In this document: piece by piece, positions 1 through 9,732 of the stretch
How positions within the stretch are numbered: the first letter of the stretch is position 1
Layout: every line of letters begins with the position of its first letter
From: Bodo saltans
Lineage: Eukaryota; Euglenozoa; Kinetoplastea; Eubodonida; Bodonidae
Assembly: GCA_001460835.1 (NCBI GenBank)
Contig: CYKH01002072.1
Coordinates: forward strand, 1-30,042
Reading direction: 5' to 3'
DNA length: 30,042 nucleotides
Position numbers and translations under genes: made by a program
Notes under the pieces: generated by a model
What the model saw: only the letters and a program-made list of their open reading frames with translations
Told to the model about the DNA's origin: nothing
Database searches by the model: none

Positions 1-2
1 CT

Positions 3-161
3 GAGCGCGAGTTTGTGCCCGTTCCTATCCTCAACGGCGATGGGCCGCAGCACAGCACCATTTCAATGAAGGACGATGAAGATGAGGCGCAAATGAACTT
101 TTTGTTATTTGGCGGCAACGCACGAGATGCAGATAGCGGAGGCTATGACTTGCTGAAGTGA
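3..161 (+). CDS. 3' end of an upstream gene (C-terminal 52 residues)
   Basis: The frame beginning at base 3 stays open for 52 codons to a TGA at 159-161, while the other two + frames hit stops early. The visible peptide is hydrophilic and acidic, with a KDDEDE run in its middle and a YDLLK end. That composition resembles the cytosolic tails of the large membrane proteins downstream, so it is probably the tail of another such protein, but no domain is visible and the start lies outside the window. The 3' UTR that follows is purine-rich (about 185-280). Confidence 0.6.
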   Translation, partial: EREFVPVPILNGDGPQHSTISMKDDEDEAQMNFLLFGGNARDADSGGYDLLK

Positions 162-684
162 GTGCGTTTTTTACTTTTAAAGTGTGGAAAGATAAAGCAG
201 CGCGAAGAAAGAATGATGAGGCGATTCAATGCGCGAACCAAAGAAAGAAAGAAAAAGAAAGTGAGAAAGAAAGAAAAATGAGAATGCCAATTGTTGGAAC
301 TATTTCCAACTTACTTTTTTTGATTTGGGCAAACAACGTACGCTTTCTCCTTCTGTATTTTCCCTCCCCACTTTACGACTAACGAACATCACACACGACG
401 ATTTCTTGTGTACTCCTCGACACTCACGAAAAAAGGTAACGTCGTTTACTTTTCTGCCAAGAACTGATGCATTTGGAGTTGATTTTGTTGTTGCAGAACT
501 AAACTAGCATGTACTTTTTGACGATGTGTACTGACTGCTTCCTTGTTCTATTTGTTTTGTGTCTTGGGATAAGTGAAGTTGTACGTCCTGAGGCGAGTAG
601 CCGGGGTACAACAGTCATCAAGGGTAGGTTGTTCCAAAAGAAGAAAGAAAAAGGAGTTGTTTACGTTGCTGTTTTCTTTCGTTC
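162..684. other. Intergenic region between gene 1 and the VWA gene
   Basis: This stretch of 523 bases has no convincing gene. It starts with a purine-rich GAAA/AAAG stretch (about 185-280), probably 3' UTR, followed by two pyrimidine-rich tracts: one near 341-371 and a second at 534-568. These are the expected signals for coupled polyadenylation and trans-splicing in a kinetoplastid polycistronic unit. The open frames in it are short and lack protein-like composition. Confidence 0.5.
534..573 (+). promoter_or_regulatory. Candidate spliced-leader trans-splice acceptor for the VWA gene
   Basis: A pyrimidine-rich tract (about 534-568) is followed by the first AG at 572-573, which would leave a 5' UTR of about 111 nt before the ATG at 685. 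An alternative upstream tract at 341-371 has its first good AG near 436. A third T-rich stretch directly before the ATG (668-684) contains no AG and cannot be used. The choice between the first two is inference. Confidence 0.35.
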
Positions 685-3600
685 ATGATGCGCCACACTC
701 GCGCCGCTTTTATGTTGTCAATGGCAGTGGTGCTCATGGCAGCGACGACAGCTCTTGGAATGACTTTGTCCGATTTGATGAACAAAAGGGAAGCCAACGT
801 GCAAGCGTTGGTGAATGCAACCGAGCGGCTGTTTGCTGCCCGATGTACGGATGCGAACTGCGTGTCCACCACCAGCTCCACCACGACTGGGTGCAGCTTT
901 TCCTCATGTGGAGGCAACGCCATGTTCCAACGTGCAATGAAATGTTATCCGAACTTTGGAACGGATTCGTCACTGTGCGGCACTGTGTGCTCGGGGTTGC
1001 TCCGATCGGCCTCTAACAGCGCAGTGACTGTGGCGGCAGGAGCAACAAACAATGCAGAGGCGTCCACGTTTGTGTGCAGCTCGTCGTCACTAACGCCTGT
1101 GTTCGAAGATCTCTACGAGAACCAAAATGTCACGGGGTGGCAGTACGTTGCCAGCAACACTGGCGTGACCCGAAGTTACCCCGCAGCTTACCAGTCGTCG
1201 AGCACCTCATGCGCTGCACCGCCTGATATCCGACAAGCGAACTGGTACGTGTCTGCTTCGACTGGGCCGAAGGACATTGTCTTCGTCTGTGACTTTAGCG
1301 GCTCGATGGCTGCGACGGACGGAGGGCCTAATGGAATGACACGATTAACGGCCATGAAGATTGGAGTGATCTCTCTTGTTGGCTCTCTCGGACCTAATGA
1401 TCGGTTCAATATTGTCTGCTTCTCCTCAGGAGTGACGGTGTTGGGTCCCGCGGGCGCGCTGTTGGCGGGGACACCAGCGAACATTCTCGCCATGCAAAAC
1501 GCACTTAACGCATTTCCTATTGGTGGCGGCACTATTTACGCGGGAGCATTCAGCGCTGCGTTGTCACTCATGCAATCGACTACGTCCACCGGGTGCGCAC
1601 GCATCGTCATGTTTCTATCCGATGGCGCGCCAAGCGACACTGAGGCGACCATTACTGCGGCGATCGCGACCGGTCAAGCTGTTCTCGGCGCGAATCGTGC
1701 GCGAATCTTCACGTACAGCCTCAGCTACGCGTTTACCCCAACGTTCCTGCAGGGCGTTGCGTGTAAGAATGGCGGCATGTGGAATCAAATTGTCGATGCG
1801 TCATCGGCCTCGTCACCGATGCAGCAGTATTACAGATTTCAGGCAGTCGGTATCGTGGACGGGAAACCGCAATGGACTGCACCCTACACGTCACTTCACG
1901 GACAAGGGTCGATCGTTACGGTATCGATTGCCTATTTTGACCGCTCCGTGACGCCGAAGGTATTTGCTGGGGTGGCCGCTATCGACGTGCTCGTATCAGA
2001 GCTACTAAGCGTCGGCACGTTGGCTCAAATCACAGCGCAAACAACGGCACGCAACAGTCAATGTCTGACGTACGATCTTACAGAGTGCCAGATGCAAAAA
2101 CTCCGGAATGAGGCCAACTTTGTCTGCCCCAGTCCCGCCCCTGCATTAACCGCGTGCACCTCTACCTACGTCACTGTGCCAGTGTGCACATCAGGCGGCA
2201 CGGACGTGACCACCATCGGCCAAGTGATGTGCAGCACCAGTGCCACACCAACCATGACGGAAATGACATGTTGCCCACTAAACCGCTGCCGTGAGAGGAC
2301 GCCAGTAGGCACCATGAGCCTCTCCCCCACCACGTCATTCTCTCGCGAGGCTGCATCGAAAAGTGTCACGTCAAGTGAGTTAGCGACGCCAACTGACAAC
2401 ACTCTTTCACCCACTGCGTCGCTATCTCCCCCTACCGTCACCAAGACTGCTCTACCGACCACTTCAGATACCACAAGCAGGACCCAGTCGCCTTCGCTTG
2501 CTTCAGTGTCACCAGGAAGCACTGAGACGAAGCTCCTCTCAGCCACGCGACGCTCGATGACCGTGAGTAAGTCTGCAACACCGTCCATACCGGAGCTGTC
2601 GCTATCGACGACGTCAAGTCACACGCTCCACTCTACCGACTCCGTTTCCATTCGACACTTGTCAGTGTCTGCGACTGTGAGCCCATCACCACCAAGTGCA
2701 TCTCACTCACCGACCACGTCGCTGGTCGTCACCGCCGCCACGCGAATACCGAGCGTCACCCATACATTGTCGAAGACCGTTAGTTTGCAAAGGCGCACCG
2801 ACACAGCATCATTGACCCTCCCCCATACAACGTCGCCCCGATGGTCGCATAGCGGCACAGTGCATGTCACACAGACAATTGCTGACGTGTCACCGTCTGC
2901 GTCGCACTCGATGAGCCACTCACAATCTGCAAGCCCCTCACACTCGCCATCCGCGTCGTCATCCTTGTCGGTCACGCCTTCCACTACAAAGGCAACCCCT
3001 TCCTTCGCGTTGTCAATGACACTGACGGCGTCAGACTCATTGTCTGAAACAATTCCACGCGAAAGTATTTCATCTGCACTCTCCCACAGCAACTCCCATT
3101 CAGTGCACATCTCCGCCTCGCTGATTCCCACTGTGACTCGAGCGTCGCTGACGTTAGAGCACACAGCTAGCGCTGGTGCCAGCAGAACCGGCACGCTCTC
3201 TAACTCTTCAAATGTGAGTTCACAGTCGCCCAGTATTATCCAAAGCTGGTCCTACTCATCCAGTGACACAGATTCTCGTAGCGTCTCCAACTCTCCTACA
3301 GCCTCCGCTTCGATCACAGGGAGATCTGCATCTGTGGCGTTGTCGCTAACGCTTTCATCGCCGAAGTCACCGTCCAAGACAGTTCCGCGCAACAGCATGT
3401 CGTTGTCGTTGTCACACAGTCAGACATCGTCGATACGCGTCTCATCGTCGCGGATGGCCAGTATGACTCGACAGACTCCGTCGCTGGAGCGCACCGCTAG
3501 CGTCAGCGCTTCCGGCACCGGCTCCATCTCAAACTCCTCCAATTTGAATTCGCAGTCGCCAAGCAGTGTTCAAAGCAGGTCCTACTCATTCAGTGCCACA

Positions 3601-6600
3601 ACGTCTCGTACCGACTCTGTCTCTTCCGCACATTCCATAGGATCAATGTCCCCCACGCCCACAACCACGTCGTCGCGTCGTGTTTTGTCCTTCACGCTCT
3701 CGATGTCACCGGTGAAGGCATCACGCAGCGGCACAAGTTCATTCTCGAAAACGGACGCCAAGAGCTCATCGTTAAGTCGGCACACACCAACATTTGCATT
3801 ATCGACCAGCGCCTCCGCCCCGCCGTTGTCTGCAACAGCGACCCTCTCCAAGAGGCACCTCTCGTTATCTCTCAGCATTGGTAGGACCTTGTCTCATCAA
3901 GCAACTGTTTCTGCATCGAGCTTCCTATCGTCCTCCGCGACGCGTTCTGTGCTGCGGCCAACGCTGTCGATCTCCGTCGGAGTCACACCGAGCGCATCGC
4001 CTACACGTACATGGTCTCAAGCACTCTCTGAAAGCAACACGAAGACGGAGCTTGGTCCATCGCCAACAGCGTCCGTTACCAGTGACATGACCGCCTCATT
4101 GTCGGAAACAACGTCACAAACGCAGACGGCGAGCACCACTTCGTCAACATCTCTTACTGTCACTGCTACCGCCAGCCCTTCTGCAACATTGAAAGTGAGC
4201 AAGACTTTTTCCACCTCGGCTGAAATTTCCTACACGAGCAGCAATGAAGCATCCGCGTCGAAGTCACGCTCCCAGCCGACAGTTTCTATTTCGAGCACGA
4301 CCCCAAAGTCAAAGTCATCGACGCGAACGATCTCAGCTACTGACGCGAATTCCAATACAGACAGCAGCAGCGACAGCACGTCCCGATCAGTGGAGTCGCT
4401 ATCGACTGACGCATCGTCGAGTCCTACCAACAGCGAGTCCTACTCACTCACAGCGTCACATCTCCGCCCATCAATAACCACATCGGCGGATTTGACGCCA
4501 AGTTTTCCTTCGATGACATTCACAGTCTCTGCGCCCTCACAGACAGTTCGCTTGACCCACACATCGTCGCCAGTGATGTCCGTGTCTGCCACGTCACCAT
4601 TCACAATGACCAGGACGAATTCAAGGCGACCATCACAGACGCACTCAGAAATTGTCTTCTCCTTCACGACAACAGTGAGTGCGACCATCAAGCGGCACAG
4701 CGCGACCGCGTCGATGCCCCCAACCGACTCACATCGCGTGACGGCGTCCTCCACGCAGATGGCGACGCTGTCACGACGCTATGTCTCTGTCACGCGTCAC
4801 ACGATTCGTGGAACATCGACGATCACCCTCACATTGCCTGCATCGACATCAATGAGCCAACGGCTACAGTCCCGAAGCGTTTCTGCAGAGTTTACTGCGG
4901 GAACCGACACACGGACACAGATGACTGGTGAAGGCACGATGACACAATCAAAGTCGATGACACTGTCAGGGACTCAAAGAACCCAACGTCAAAGTTCGAG
5001 TGCCACAAGCATCCGCAGCATCTCTCAGTTGACGTCAGCAACACCGAGTCTGAGAATATCGACGTCGTTGACAAGCGCGCCAACAAAAACACGAAGCAAT
5101 TCTGACACAGCTACCGGCCCACAGTCTGAGTCGTTCACAGGCCGCATCAGTTCAACCATGTCGATACAAATCTCAGCTTCGGCTCCTACGGTCATCAACA
5201 CGCGCTCATCGTCAGCCGCTGAAACGTCAACACACTCGCGTAGTCGCTATCCCTTGACGCAATCGCTTTCGTCGGCCGTATCTGCTTCGTTGCTGGTTAG
5301 TGAATCTTCGAGCCGCATCCTTACCCATACAGTGACTGTCGCAGCAGCGAGCGACACAAGAAGTGCTACGACACTCTCCTCGTCACCAACATCATCTCAA
5401 TTCCAATCCTTGACTCAGAGCAAACGAGATCACAGCGTGACTGTTGCCCTGACTCAACGAACCGCAACCACCACCGCCACCCTCAAAGGCCACAACGGCG
5501 ATGCCACACGCAGCGGCACTCACGATGTTTCTACGACACCAAGCTCAACACACACAGAGTCGCTGTACTCCCCAGACGTACCGCCCAACATCGGCGCCCT
5601 CAACCCTACCTTTGGAAGTACGATCACCATCACCCAATGCTTCGTCGGCATCATTGTGATATTGCTGATACTCTACGGGGTGCTAGTGTTGGCGGTATTA
5701 CTCCACAGGTTTGTGATCACGAGGCCTGAGATGACGCCACAATTAGACGATGAGCTGCGTGTTGGGTTCACGCACTGTGTTGCCGCACATCACGTTTATG
5801 TCAGTGCCTTCGTGATGCCGTGTCACGCCCGATGCTTGGTTGCCCATGCCTTGGAGTGCGCAACGCATGTGACGAGTGTTGCGTGCGTGTACTCTGCCTT
5901 AGTGTTCGCGTTACGCCCTACTAGTCTTGGCGAAGGCGTAGGCGTGGCCACTCTGTCCGCCGTTGCCGTCACGTTGTTCATCCGTATTCGTACTGGACGC
6001 CTCTCATGGAGCAAAGAAGCAGTAGTCCTCGTTGAAAATGAGGAAGTTGTGGCAAAGAAATACGATTCTGTTACTTCTTCTTCGAAAACGACACCACGCG
6101 TGGAGGAGGACGATGTCGTAGTATTCCTCGAAGGATTCATTGACGAGTGGACTGCAGTGGAGATGGGAGACGATTGGAAAGCTCCTCCCGTGAAGCCCAG
6201 TGGACTCGAACCTACCGCAACGTGTGCGGGGGCATTGTCGCAGCACAAGCATAGCAGCAGGCTGCCGCCATTACCCGTGCCGGGTGCGGCCTACCGACTG
6301 CATGCATCAGAGGACCCACACGCCGTGTACTCCGCTGTGTATGACCATCACGGATACGCTGAGTTCTTCGAGGACGTGGATCTTCAGGAAGAAGAAGAAG
6401 CTGCTGGATACGACCATGAGGCCGACGCAAACTTTCAAAATCCATTTGGGCACAACGCTTGCTGCAAGTCTTCTTCTAATCCTTGGGACGTAGATGTTGA
6501 CGTGATGGATATTCGTCAAGAGCAACTTGATGATGTTCATGTGACGACAAGTGGTGTGAAAGACAACAACAACAGCAACGTCTTTTCTTCTCAGGTTCAC

Positions 6601-7374
6601 CCACCGCCACCTCCTCCAGCACCACGGCGAAGTTTTTTCCTGCGCAATACAGCAGCAGCAGGCCCAGTGAATGAATCTTTCTTTGATGGTGACATTGATG
6701 TGTCAGACGTTGACGACGATGTTGGCAACGGTGGTGTTGACGCGATGGACGCATCGCTTTCGCTTTCGCAAGCCACATGGGTAAACGATCCGCAGCAGCT
6801 GTGGATGCAGGAGTCTCTCTTTGCCGCAAACTGGGCTGAAGAATGTCCCTCGCCACAATCGACATCTGCACGGGATGAGGAGGAGTTTAGTGCTCACGAT
6901 GGCAGTGCGTCGACCTTACCGGTGGCCTTAGAACAATTGTCCGAGTTTGGACGTGGACGACAGGAAAGCTTGTCGCACAAGGCATCAGAGGTGGCTCCCA
7001 AGAAGAGAAGTGCTGCACGTGCAACACGTCGAAGTTCAGCTGGAGGAGCAGTTGCTGTCGTCATCGCAGAGGATCCACACAACGTTCCCACCACCCCTCG
7101 TTACGCGTTGAAGGATTATCGTGTTCATTACGCAGTTCATGCAACGCTGCTGATTTCCTCATTCATTGGCACAGTGCTGCTCAGCGCGATGGTGTTGCCG
7201 CGCGATGACCAATGCGAAGTGTTTGCAGTGTCCTTTGCCATTGGTGTGTTTGTAGTGGACTTGGTGGGTGTGCAAGGACTGTATGCACTGCTGGTGGCAG
7301 CACGTATCAGCAATCCAACGTCTCGTGCACGTGATGAACCTGACGACTTGCTGTGGTGTCGACATCCGTTGTGA
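685..7374 (+). CDS. Large membrane-associated surface protein with VWA domain and Ser/Thr-rich stalk
   Basis: The protein has 2229 residues. The tandem ATG at 685/688 opens a hydrophobic signal peptide (residues 1-25, ending near ALG). A Cys-containing head leads to a von Willebrand factor A domain (about 196-400) with a complete metal-ion site: D203-x-S205-x-S207, T283 and D313. Residues about 540-1640 are almost pure Ser/Thr-rich sequence with scattered charged or aromatic residues, suggesting a heavily O-glycosylated stalk. A strong TM helix follows (about 1652-1675), then hydrophobic segments at about 1728-1744 and 1752-1770, a long acidic hydrophilic region with a poly-Pro run near 1972, and two more helices (about 2150-2171, 2177-2207) before a short tail. 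VWA domains with MIDAS bind protein ligands through Mg2+, so this is probably an adhesive or prey-contact protein on the cell surface. No enzyme motif is visible. The frame is intact. Confidence 0.9.
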   Translation: MMRHTRAAFMLSMAVVLMAATTALGMTLSDLMNKREANVQALVNATERLFAARCTDANCVSTTSSTTTGCSFSSCGGNAMFQRAMKCYPNFGTDSSLCGTVCSGLLRSASNSAVTVAAGATNNAEASTFVCSSSSLTPVFEDLYENQNVTGWQYVASNTGVTRSYPAAYQSSSTSCAAPPDIRQANWYVSASTGPKDIVFVCDFSGSMAATDGGPNGMTRLTAMKIGVISLVGSLGPNDRFNIVCFSSGVTVLGPAGALLAGTPANILAMQNALNAFPIGGGTIYAGAFSAALSLMQSTTSTGCARIVMFLSDGAPSDTEATITAAIATGQAVLGANRARIFTYSLSYAFTPTFLQGVACKNGGMWNQIVDASSASSPMQQYYRFQAVGIVDGKPQWTAPYTSLHGQGSIVTVSIAYFDRSVTPKVFAGVAAIDVLVSELLSVGTLAQITAQTTARNSQCLTYDLTECQMQKLRNEANFVCPSPAPALTACTSTYVTVPVCTSGGTDVTTIGQVMCSTSATPTMTEMTCCPLNRCRERTPVGTMSLSPTTSFSREAASKSVTSSELATPTDNTLSPTASLSPPTVTKTALPTTSDTTSRTQSPSLASVSPGSTETKLLSATRRSMTVSKSATPSIPELSLSTTSSHTLHSTDSVSIRHLSVSATVSPSPPSASHSPTTSLVVTAATRIPSVTHTLSKTVSLQRRTDTASLTLPHTTSPRWSHSGTVHVTQTIADVSPSASHSMSHSQSASPSHSPSASSSLSVTPSTTKATPSFALSMTLTASDSLSETIPRESISSALSHSNSHSVHISASLIPTVTRASLTLEHTASAGASRTGTLSNSSNVSSQSPSIIQSWSYSSSDTDSRSVSNSPTASASITGRSASVALSLTLSSPKSPSKTVPRNSMSLSLSHSQTSSIRVSSSRMASMTRQTPSLERTASVSASGTGSISNSSNLNSQSPSSVQSRSYSFSATTSRTDSVSSAHSIGSMSPTPTTTSSRRVLSFTLSMSPVKASRSGTSSFSKTDAKSSSLSRHTPTFALSTSASAPPLSATATLSKRHLSLSLSIGRTLSHQATVSASSFLSSSATRSVLRPTLSISVGVTPSASPTRTWSQALSESNTKTELGPSPTASVTSDMTASLSETTSQTQTASTTSSTSLTVTATASPSATLKVSKTFSTSAEISYTSSNEASASKSRSQPTVSISSTTPKSKSSTRTISATDANSNTDSSSDSTSRSVESLSTDASSSPTNSESYSLTASHLRPSITTSADLTPSFPSMTFTVSAPSQTVRLTHTSSPVMSVSATSPFTMTRTNSRRPSQTHSEIVFSFTTTVSATIKRHSATASMPPTDSHRVTASSTQMATLSRRYVSVTRHTIRGTSTITLTLPASTSMSQRLQSRSVSAEFTAGTDTRTQMTGEGTMTQSKSMTLSGTQRTQRQSSSATSIRSISQLTSATPSLRISTSLTSAPTKTRSNSDTATGPQSESFTGRISSTMSIQISASAPTVINTRSSSAAETSTHSRSRYPLTQSLSSAVSASLLVSESSSRILTHTVTVAAASDTRSATTLSSSPTSSQFQSLTQSKRDHSVTVALTQRTATTTATLKGHNGDATRSGTHDVSTTPSSTHTESLYSPDVPPNIGALNPTFGSTITITQCFVGIIVILLILYGVLVLAVLLHRFVITRPEMTPQLDDELRVGFTHCVAAHHVYVSAFVMPCHARCLVAHALECATHVTSVACVYSALVFALRPTSLGEGVGVATLSAVAVTLFIRIRTGRLSWSKEAVVLVENEEVVAKKYDSVTSSSKTTPRVEEDDVVVFLEGFIDEWTAVEMGDDWKAPPVKPSGLEPTATCAGALSQHKHSSRLPPLPVPGAAYRLHASEDPHAVYSAVYDHHGYAEFFEDVDLQEEEEAAGYDHEADANFQNPFGHNACCKSSSNPWDVDVDVMDIRQEQLDDVHVTTSGVKDNNNSNVFSSQVHPPPPPPAPRRSFFLRNTAAAGPVNESFFDGDIDVSDVDDDVGNGGVDAMDASLSLSQATWVNDPQQLWMQESLFAANWAEECPSPQSTSARDEEEFSAHDGSASTLPVALEQLSEFGRGRQESLSHKASEVAPKKRSAARATRRSSAGGAVAVVIAEDPHNVPTTPRYALKDYRVHYAVHATLLISSFIGTVLLSAMVLPRDDQCEVFAVSFAIGVFVVDLVGVQGLYALLVAARISNPTSRARDEPDDLLWCRHPL
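2995..3654 (+). repeat. Two diverged 330-bp (110-aa) repeats in the Ser/Thr stalk
   Basis: Copy 1 is about 2995-3324 and copy 2 about 3325-3654. Both contain, in the same order, an ALS-T-LT start, an IPR/VPR motif (3052-3060 and 3382-3390, exactly 330 apart), an SHS segment, a TR-slxlExTAS segment, a GT-x-SNSSN segment and a QSPSxxQSxSYS segment. The copies are diverged at DNA level, so the duplication is old, unlike the near-identical repeats at 17818-18540. Confidence 0.6.
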
Positions 7375-7976
7375 AAGTGTGCACGAGTAGAGCAGCATGT
7401 ATTTCAAAGTTTGAAGGAGGAAATCGAAAGAGGCGCTGCTATTATTTTCAACAGCGGTACCCACGCTAGCCATAATCGGGAGGAAAAACCCTCTGATTTG
7501 CGAAGATGTTCTTCTGAAAAAGCAGTGAAGGAGGATCTGTCAAGGGCGATCGATTTGTCAAAATAGGTGCACAGATGCAATTTTTTTTGACCCGCCCGTA
7601 ATCAAACCTCCCTGGAAAAAAAAAGATCGCGTGGAATAAGCGAAAATATTTCTGTGTTTGCGTGAATAAAAAAAGTGCTGAGGCTTGGCAAAGCAGAGGA
7701 GAAAATAGAGAGTCCACTCGAATTTCCTCTTCGTGACACCTACATGTGATCCGCATGCATTTGTATGGTGTCTGTGTTGTTGTATGAAACTAACGTGTTT
7801 ATTATGTGTTTTGAATCACGTTGCTCTCTGCATGTTTTCCTTTTTAAAATGTCTAAAACTACTTTCGTTTTGTTGTTTTGGTGAGTTGCATTTGCGCTTT
7901 TTCTTTCGTGCTGCCCAATTCGCCACACTATCGCGGTTTTCTTGAGGCCATTTGCGCTTGCATGTTGTTGGCATCC

Positions 7977-8060
7977 ACTTCCCAAGAGCATTTCCATCGT
8001 AACACTATTACCCTCACTCGCATTCAAGCACTTGATCTTGCATCATTCTCATCTTTGTCA
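7977..8060. repeat. Degenerate direct repeat, copy 1
   Basis: This copy resembles 9413-9494 by eye at roughly 70-75%, with small gaps. The best-matching blocks are CATTTCCATC, CTCACTCGCAT and TCTTGCATCATT. Copy 2 ends within a few bases of the inverted pseudogene fragment that starts at 9500. What the repeat derives from is unknown. Confidence 0.45.
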
Positions 8061-8852
8061 TGTTGGGCTAGAATTAAGGCAGCACATTGAAGAGAACGTG
8101 TCCACAAAAGTATGTCCGCCTCCACCGCGACCACTGAGGACGTTGCCCCGTCTGGAGCACCAAGGAATTCTCTTGTCGTCTCCTCACTAGTGAGGTGGTC
8201 CCTGCTTGCGCCCCTGACAGTTGGCTGGCATGTCTCTTGGGTACTTTTTTTTTAAAGCCATAATCTCAAAGGGAGAACATCATCATCGTCATGGGAGGCT
8301 CACTCTTCGGAATTCGGTGGCCTTTCCAGTCTTGCTCGAGAAAGCCCTCTGATGGTCGTATGCCCAGTCATTTTTCCGGGCTCCTCTAATGTCATCCCTT
8401 TTTTCTGACACCTCCCGTCCTGAGACAATATAATCTTAGTCCCGCCGCCCTCCGCATCTTAAAACCCAGCGATGCCACTTCTGCTTCTGAAAATGCTGTC
8501 GTCGAGTGGAGTCTGCGTCTTTGTCTTCGAGCATGTCCAACTTCCCATATTGGCTAACCTCTGGTAAGTAACGACACAAGGACGCCCGCGAAAAGGACGA
8601 AATGGCCCCTGGCACCTCTTTTTCGGGTTGCCTTTATCACATATCGTGTGCGGTACCTCTCTCTTTTGAGCTTAATGTTGCGAGTTCCTTCTCCAGGGTC
8701 TGTTCTTCGCCGCCTCTTGCTCTCAGATACCTACGTCCTTGCAGCAAAGAGGTTGCTGACCCTAAACATACAAACACAAAAACCACAAATAAATGTCCCA
8801 TACAAATCGAACCCAAAACAATCACAGTAAAAGGAATTTCGCAGTAGGTTCA

Positions 8853-9272
8853 CGAAGTCCCCATAAAGGGATGCCTTCTCCCACAATTCCAGGTTCTCTT
8901 CATTCTCCACCTGTTGCTCTCACATACAATTGAAGCTGCTGCCATAAAATTCCGCTGCGCTGCTGCAGACGGAATTCCATGGCGTCGGATGTTTCTCTTG
9001 CTGTCCTCGAAAAGGGCTGTCCCCATACGCTGGTAGTGCCGCGCATATTTGCGCGCCCAATATTGGTCAGCGAGTCAATTGATTTCCGACAACCACGCTT
9101 CCCCTGACGCCTTTACTGCTCTCTTGCTCCGCCACCGAGCCGAGTGGATACAACTGATGACGTCCAGTTCTTCTTGGAACCCTCCAATCGCAGTCCAAAC
9201 CGGTGCTCGCCGCTGGTGCTTGGTGAACGGGCACGCTTCTTGCGGTGCTTGTTGTGCTGCCTTTCCCTTTCT
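8853..9272 (-). pseudogene. Possible decayed minus-strand coding remnant, unidentified
   Basis: Reading the minus strand from 9272 down to 8853 gives 140 codons interrupted by a single TGA (9075-9077). The translation is rich in charged and aromatic residues (for example a QYWARKYARHYQRM segment) rather than low complexity. I recognise no family; a mobile-element remnant is possible but no reverse-transcriptase, endonuclease or transposase motif is visible. A + strand frame is also open across part of the same bases, so chance is a serious alternative. Confidence 0.2.
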
Positions 9273-9412
9273 TCACCTGTTTCTTCTTCTCCTCATTCGT
9301 TGCGCGTTTTCGGCGGGGCTCGTCGCCACTGCTGTCCTCTTCTTTTTTCTTTCTGAGGGCAACCATGCTCCTATGCAACAAGCTGTGGGCAAGAGCAGTC
9401 ACAGTATCTACT

Positions 9413-9494
9413 ACTCCCCAAATGAACATTTCCATCATCACAAGTTTTCTCACTCGCATGCGTCACTTACTCTTGCATCATTGTCATCTCCGTC
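9413..9494. repeat. Degenerate direct repeat, copy 2
   Basis: This copy pairs with 7977-8060. It lies immediately left of the inverted gene fragment at 9500-9664, so it may mark a recombination or insertion boundary. No coding sense was recognised in it. Confidence 0.45.
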
Positions 9495-9499
9495 CCTTT

Positions 9500-9664
9500 G
9501 GGTGGCGCGAACACCAGCTGCAGCAGCGCTACGAAGGCGTAGCTGCTTGACACAACGCCCAGCTGGAAGAAGCAAACGGACTTGATGCCAAGCGTCAGGC
9601 CACCCACCACGCCCACAGCAGCCGCGGACCATAGATCCACCAGCGGGTACCACCACGAGCTGTG
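9500..9664 (-). pseudogene. Inverted fragment of the 7-TM C-terminal module
   Basis: On the minus strand this encodes a WWYPLVDLWSAAAVG...LQLVFAPP stretch that matches TM helices 4-5 of the receptor ending at 22345 (bases about 21202-21354) at nearly every residue and at high DNA identity. The match stops at the shared GCCACCC; the next bases of the parent gene continue on the opposite strand at 9733. It is therefore one part of a single ancestral gene copy in which this part has been inverted. It has no start, no signal and no flanking domain, so it cannot encode a functional protein. Confidence 0.8.
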
Positions 9665-9732
9665 TGCGCATTGTTCATGCACTTTAGTGCTTACGGTCAG
9701 CAGTCGCTTGGTAATATGCTGCCTTAACTGTA

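Larger units (their letters stand above)
7375..9499. other. 2.1-kb intergenic region after the VWA gene
   Basis: No intact gene is visible. The first part (7375-7900) is AT-rich with poly-A/T runs and is probably 3' UTR. From about 8100 the composition becomes more balanced and pyrimidine-rich on the + strand, with many short open frames on both strands. Visible elements are one half of a degenerate 85-bp direct repeat (7977-8060; other copy 9413-9494), a 14-bp perfect palindrome at 8182-8195, an imperfect inverted repeat around 8942-8982, and a long minus-strand open stretch with one stop (8853-9272). The region ends exactly where the inverted pseudogene fragment begins, so part of it may be older gene debris. 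Confidence 0.5.

Noticed and set aside
2166-6252. Many long minus-strand and alternative-frame open stretches opposite the Ser/Thr-rich stalk
   Set aside because: Low-complexity Ser/Thr codons leave the other frames open (Val/Asp/Glu-rich shadows); the + frame is intact, with signal peptide and VWA domain.
9049-9585. 178-codon + strand open frame overlapping the inverted fragment
   Set aside because: It starts with a non-ATG codon, its composition is that of random pyrimidine-rich DNA, and its end is antisense to the recognised 7-TM fragment.
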